A stretch of DNA of 64,000 nucleotides from Chryseobacterium sp. MA9 (GTDB lineage: Bacteria; Bacteroidota; Bacteroidia; Flavobacteriales; Weeksellaceae): positions 3,782,001 through 3,846,000 of the forward strand of contig NZ_CP075170.1 in NCBI RefSeq assembly GCF_024399315.1. The letters are read 5' to 3'. The translations under genes and the position numbers were made by a program. Of the stretch, positions 60,459-64,000 are shown in pieces (the first letter of the stretch is position 1; each line of letters opens with the position of its first letter). The notes beneath the pieces are model-generated. The model ran no database searches. It had not been told where the DNA came from and worked only from the letters and a program-made list of their open reading frames with translations.

Positions 60459-60466
60459 TAGCTTTG
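60459..60466 (+). promoter_or_regulatory. Promoter (-7 box) of the TolC-CusB-CusA operon
   Basis: TAGCTTTG fits TAnnTTTG and lies 20 bases before the TTG start at 60487. No TTG is visible near -33, which suits a promoter that needs an activator. Confidence 0.6.
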
Positions 60467-60486
60467 TGGTCTTAAAATAAGAGACC

Positions 60487-61761
60487 TTGAAGAAGCTATT
60501 TTTTACACTATTTTATATTCATTGTTTCAGTTTCTTTTCAGCACAGATTTCAGACACCCTGAAAATTGGCAGAAAGGAAGCTGAGACTATTTTTTTGGCT
60601 AAAAACCTAGACCTCATTGCACAGAAGCTTGAAATTTCACAAGCCGAAGCAAGAGTTGTTCAGGCTAAATACTGGCCCAATCCAAAATTAAGCATCAGCG
60701 AAGTGAATCTATGGAGAACCTATGACATAGAAGAACAGCCTGCGCTCATTGGAAACTGGGGAAAGAATTCCCAGATTTCTGCTGAGATAGAACAGGTGAT
60801 TCAGACAGCAGGTAAAAGACGAAAAAATATTGAACTGCAGAAAATAGAAGTGGAAGGTGAGAAGTATGAACTGCAGGAAGTATTGCGTGAACTTAAGAAA
60901 ACACTTAGAAATACCATTACCGAGATTCTTTACAATCAGGAACAACAGAAAATTTATCAGGGGCAGATTGCTTCTATTGAGAAATTAACAAAATCCTATA
61001 ATAATCAATTAAACCTCGGAAACATCAGTAAAGCTGAATATGTCCGCTTAAAAGCACAGGAAATTGAATTCAAAAAGAAACTGATTTCATTAAAACAGGA
61101 AATTGAAGATCAGCAGGTAGAGCTTAAAGCCCTATTGATGCTGCCTTCTCAATCATATCTGGTGATATCAGATTTATTTGGGATGCCTGAAAAACAACTT
61201 TCAGAGTTGGAAGTGACACAATGGATAGATAAGGCAAAAGAAAACCGCCCGGATATCATGATCTCAAAAAATAAAGAGAAACATGCTACGAAAAACCTGG
61301 AAATTCAAAATGCAATGAAAACCCCTGATGTTGCTGTTTCTATAGGATATGACCGTGGCGGGAATATCATGAAAGACTTTATAGGACTGGGTGTTTCTAT
61401 GGACCTTCCCATTTTCGACCGTAACAAAGGAAATATTCAGGAAGCCAGGCTTGAGATTGAGAAAAGCAAACTTGAAACCCGTAAAAATATGCTGAAATCC
61501 GAGAACGAAATTGTATCGGTTTTCAGAAATTATATCAGAACACAGCAGGTTTCAGAAGAGATTAATGAAAACTATGAATCTACGCTGGACGGTCTGCTGG
61601 TAAGCCATGAAAAAAATTTCAGACTAAGAAATATCAGCATGCTGGAGTACATGGACTTTCTGGATACCTACATCGGGAATAAAATGATCATCCTGGATAC
61701 TAAAAAAGAACTTAATCAATACTACGAAAACCTGCAGTATGTTGTAGGACAAGATTTATAA
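60487..61761 (+). CDS. TolC-family outer-membrane efflux channel
   Basis: This is the outer-membrane channel of an RND efflux system, with 424 residues. It starts at TTG 60487 (LKKLFFTLFYIHCFSFFSAQ, a signal peptide). No ATG precedes it in frame. The mature part has the two OEP repeats of TolC: ISDTLKIGRKEAETIFLAKN and EISQAEARVVQAKYWPNPKL, then IEQVIQTAGKRRKNIELQ, and in the second half KATKNLEIQNAMKTPDVAVSIG, FDRNKGNIQEARLEIEKSK and LEYMDFLDTYIGNKMIILD. The adaptor gene follows three bases later. A promoter-like box lies 20 bases upstream. Confidence 0.9.
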   Translation: MKKLFFTLFYIHCFSFFSAQISDTLKIGRKEAETIFLAKNLDLIAQKLEISQAEARVVQAKYWPNPKLSISEVNLWRTYDIEEQPALIGNWGKNSQISAEIEQVIQTAGKRRKNIELQKIEVEGEKYELQEVLRELKKTLRNTITEILYNQEQQKIYQGQIASIEKLTKSYNNQLNLGNISKAEYVRLKAQEIEFKKKLISLKQEIEDQQVELKALLMLPSQSYLVISDLFGMPEKQLSELEVTQWIDKAKENRPDIMISKNKEKHATKNLEIQNAMKTPDVAVSIGYDRGGNIMKDFIGLGVSMDLPIFDRNKGNIQEARLEIEKSKLETRKNMLKSENEIVSVFRNYIRTQQVSEEINENYESTLDGLLVSHEKNFRLRNISMLEYMDFLDTYIGNKMIILDTKKELNQYYENLQYVVGQDL

Positions 61762-61764
61762 GAT

Positions 61765-62880
61765 ATGAACAAGAATATTACCCAATACATTGCTGCAGCT
61801 TATCTGTCTGCCCTCATCATTGTTACAGGCTGTGCCGGAAAAGAAGAGAATAAAGAAGCTGAAAAAGGTTATTGTATCACCAAAGAACTCAAAAAAGATA
61901 TTAAACTGGCCAAAGCAGAAATGCTTCCCATAGAAGAAAGTATTACCCTTACCGGAGAAGTGGAAAGCAATTCGGATAAAACGGTTCCTTTCGTAAGTCT
62001 TGTGGATGGAGTGGTGATTGATACCTATTTTTCCCTCGGAGATTATGTGAAAAAAGGGCAGGCTCTGGCAAGTGTAAAAAGTACAGCCGTAAACGAAATG
62101 CAGGATGATACTCAAACTTTACAGGCTCAGCTGGCTGTCGCAAAAAGAAAACTGTCCTCTGTAGAAGCGATGTATAAAGATGATATTGCCTCTCAGAAAG
62201 ATTTGCAGGAAGCGCGTTCTGAAGTGGCCATACTGCAATCCAATATTTCCAAAACACAGAAAAATATGCAGCTGTATTCAGCGGGTGGAAATACCATTCA
62301 GATAAAAGCTCCGGCAGATGGATATGTTATTTCAAAGAATATTTCGAAAGGAATGCCTGTTACTGCTGGCGGAGATCAGCTGTTTACGATTTCCAATCTG
62401 GATAAAGTATGGGTAATGGCTAATGTATATGCTACCAACATGAGACATGTTTATGTAGATCAGCCTGTAGTAGTAAAAACACTTGCTTATCCGGATGACA
62501 GCTTTGCAGGAAAAATCAATACTATTTCTCAGGTTTTTAATGAAAATGAAAGAGTACTAAAGGCTAAAATCATTATGGATAATAATGGAATGAAGCTGAG
62601 ACCAGGAATGTCCGCAGATGTTGTACTACCTATTAATTCCCAAAATAAAAGTGCATTGGCTATTCCTGCAAAAGCTTTAATCTTTGATAATAACCAAAGC
62701 TATGTAGTGGTTTACAAAAAAGACTGTGAGCTTGAGATCAGACCGGTAACCGAGATTACTTCCAACAGCCAGTATATTTATGTAGAAGGTAATTTAAAAC
62801 CAGGTGAAAATGTGATTGCTTCCAACGGACTGCTGATCTATGAAAATCTGAAAAATCAATTAAATAATTCCACGAAGTAA
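61765..62880 (+). CDS. RND efflux periplasmic adaptor lipoprotein (CusB type)
   Basis: This is a 371-residue membrane-fusion protein. A lipoprotein signal ends ALIIVTGCAGK (Cys22 or so). The core has the HlyD layout: ESITLTGEVESNSDKTVPFVSLVDGVV and SLGDYVKKGQALASVKS in the lipoyl half, a helical hairpin from about 115 to 175 (LQAQLAVAKRKLSSVEAMYKDD), then IQIKAPADGYVISKNISKGMPVT and the beta-barrel end. It lacks the His/Glu-rich linker of the other adaptor in this window. It overlaps the next gene by one base (TAATG) and follows the TolC gene by three, so the three are translated as one unit. Confidence 0.92.
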   Translation: MNKNITQYIAAAYLSALIIVTGCAGKEENKEAEKGYCITKELKKDIKLAKAEMLPIEESITLTGEVESNSDKTVPFVSLVDGVVIDTYFSLGDYVKKGQALASVKSTAVNEMQDDTQTLQAQLAVAKRKLSSVEAMYKDDIASQKDLQEARSEVAILQSNISKTQKNMQLYSAGGNTIQIKAPADGYVISKNISKGMPVTAGGDQLFTISNLDKVWVMANVYATNMRHVYVDQPVVVKTLAYPDDSFAGKINTISQVFNENERVLKAKIIMDNNGMKLRPGMSADVVLPINSQNKSALAIPAKALIFDNNQSYVVVYKKDCELEIRPVTEITSNSQYIYVEGNLKPGENVIASNGLLIYENLKNQLNNSTK

Positions 62881-64000
62881 TGCGAAAGTTTGTCCAGAAT
62901 ATAGTTTCCTTCTCGTTAAAAAACTCACTGATCGTTCTTTTGGGAACTTTTCTTTTGCTGGCAGGAGGAATCTATTCCTATATGCATACGCCCATTGAAG
63001 CATTTCCGGATGTTACCAATACAAGGGTACGAGTTATTACCCAGTGGCCGGGAAGAAGTGCTGAAGAAATTGAAAAATTTGTCACATTACCCATTTCCAA
63101 AGAAATGAATGCCATTCCAAACAAAACGTCGGTGCGTTCCATTTCCTTATTTGGATTATCTGTGGTGACGGTTATTTTTGATGATCATGTGAATGATTTT
63201 TATGCACAGCAGTATGCTTCCAATAAACTCGGAAATGTAGAACTTCCAGCCGGAGCAGAGTATAGTATTGAGCCTCCTTCGGGTGCAACAGGTGAAATTT
63301 ACAGATATATTATCAAAAGTAAACTTCCTATCAAAGAAGTAACAGCCATCCAGGATTGGGTGGTGGAAAGAGAATTGCTTGCCGTTCCTGGTGTAGCTGA
63401 TGTCGTAAGCTTTGGTGGAGAAGAAAAAACCTATGAAATAAAAATTAATCCTACGGAACTACACAATTACGACCTTTCCCCACTGGATGTGTATGAAGCG
63501 GTTTCGAAGAGTAATATCAATGTAGGAGGAGATGTAGTGGCAAAAGGTGATCAGGCTTATGTAGTGCGGGGGATCGGTCTTTTAGAGAAAAAAGAAGATA
63601 TTGAGAATATTCAGATTGAAGTAAAAGGATCTACGTCTATTTTGGTAAAACATGTAGCAGAAGTAAAAGTTTCAGCAAAACCGAGATTAGGACAGGTAGG
63701 ATACAACAAAGAAAATGATGTTGTAGAAGGAATTGTAATTATGCTTCGTGGTGAAAACCCAAGTGAAGTCATTGCAAGACTGAAAGACAGAATCGAGCAG
63801 CTGAACGGGGGAGAACTTCCCGGCGATGTTCAGATTGTTCCGATCATTGATCGAACGGAGCTTGTAAACACTACGGTTCATACTGTTTCCAAAAACCTTA
63901 TTGAAGGAGTCATTCTCGTTTCTATCATTGTATTTATTTTTCTTTATAATTGGAGAACCACTTTTATTGTAGCATCAGTTATTCCTTTGGCTTTCCTGTT
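62880..64000 (+). CDS. CusA/CzcA-family heavy-metal RND pump (cut by the window edge)
   Basis: The gene starts at ATG 62880, overlapping the adaptor's TAA, and runs in frame to the window edge (373 codons). The N-terminal helix LIVLLGTFLLLAGGIYSYMHT is followed by PIEAFPDVTNTRVRVITQWPGRSAEEIEKFV, SIGGLFGL-like strands and VVTVIFDDHVNDFYAQQYAS. Then come GVADVVSFGGEEKTYEIKI and an incoming membrane block VSIIVFIFLYNWRTTFIVAS. These are the CusA/CzcA pump motifs. Unlike the 1453-residue fusion upstream, a separate TolC gene is present, so this one is probably unfused; that cannot be checked because the C-terminus lies outside. Confidence 0.93.
   Translation, partial: MRKFVQNIVSFSLKNSLIVLLGTFLLLAGGIYSYMHTPIEAFPDVTNTRVRVITQWPGRSAEEIEKFVTLPISKEMNAIPNKTSVRSISLFGLSVVTVIFDDHVNDFYAQQYASNKLGNVELPAGAEYSIEPPSGATGEIYRYIIKSKLPIKEVTAIQDWVVERELLAVPGVADVVSFGGEEKTYEIKINPTELHNYDLSPLDVYEAVSKSNINVGGDVVAKGDQAYVVRGIGLLEKKEDIENIQIEVKGSTSILVKHVAEVKVSAKPRLGQVGYNKENDVVEGIVIMLRGENPSEVIARLKDRIEQLNGGELPGDVQIVPIIDRTELVNTTVHTVSKNLIEGVILVSIIVFIFLYNWRTTFIVASVIPLAFL

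Overview
The window looks like a chromosomal segment of a flavobacterium (Bacteroidota), most like Chryseobacterium or a close relative. The grounds are low GC, almost no Shine-Dalgarno sequences, many promoters of the form TTG-N19/20-TAnnTTTG, SusC/SusD and TonB-dependent receptors, type IX secretion (T9SS) C-terminal domains ending in YSKKVIIK-like tails, and CusA-TolC fusions typical of this group. No database search was possible, so the genus is an inference.

Layout. 1-843: an edge-truncated hypothetical gene and aroQ (minus strand). 1042-5811: a SAM-I riboswitch driving a SusC/SusD pair, closed by two hairpins. 5841-15152: a minus-strand operon with a tail-fibre-like coiled-coil protein, a small T9SS protein, a giant SpvB/Rhs protein with an in-frame TGA at codon 58, and two small lipoproteins. 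15391-25997: a metal-efflux cluster (DUF6660-like protein, CusA-TolC fusion, adaptor, bestrophin, CDF transporter, Fur-family regulator, P1B ATPase). 26372-32142: a copper/redox cluster (two paralogous Cys-rich small proteins, YHS lipoprotein, SCO protein, exported superoxide dismutase, MbnP/MbnH-like pair, outer-membrane protein). 32162-39197: a cobalamin-riboswitch operon with a BtuB-like receptor and surface-exposed partners. 39250-41131: two tandem T9SS-sorted paralogues. 41401-42932: rpsT, four tRNA-Glu(UUC) genes and a small hypothetical gene. 42948-53490: housekeeping and envelope genes (amidase, LptD-like, ridA, HtrA/Deg protease, trhO, 5-FTHF cyclo-ligase) and a frameshifted membrane protein. 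53597-58252: an Ala-rich lipoprotein, an rRNA/tRNA methyltransferase, a CPBP protease, a LytTR regulator and rmuC. 58298-64000: a two-component system followed by a second, unfused TolC-CusB-CusA system cut by the window edge.

How the genes work together. Metal handling dominates. Two RND efflux systems, a CDF exporter and a P1B ATPase form one group, and a Fur-family repressor lies inside it. A nearly identical 15-bp palindrome (TGCAATAsCATTGCA) sits exactly 28 bp upstream of the TAnnTTTG box of both the CusA-TolC gene and the ATPase gene, so I propose it as that regulator's operator. The adjacent SCO/YHS/MbnP/MbnH cluster extends the theme to periplasmic copper. Two nutrient-import loci are controlled by riboswitches: SAM for the SusCD pair and B12 for the BtuB locus. 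In the B12 leader a hairpin contains the btuB start codon, which suggests translational control.

The best candidates for something undescribed are the SAM-controlled SusCD pair, the paired metal operator, the duplicated Cys-rich family in the copper cluster, and the interrupted Rhs locus with its candidate immunity lipoproteins.
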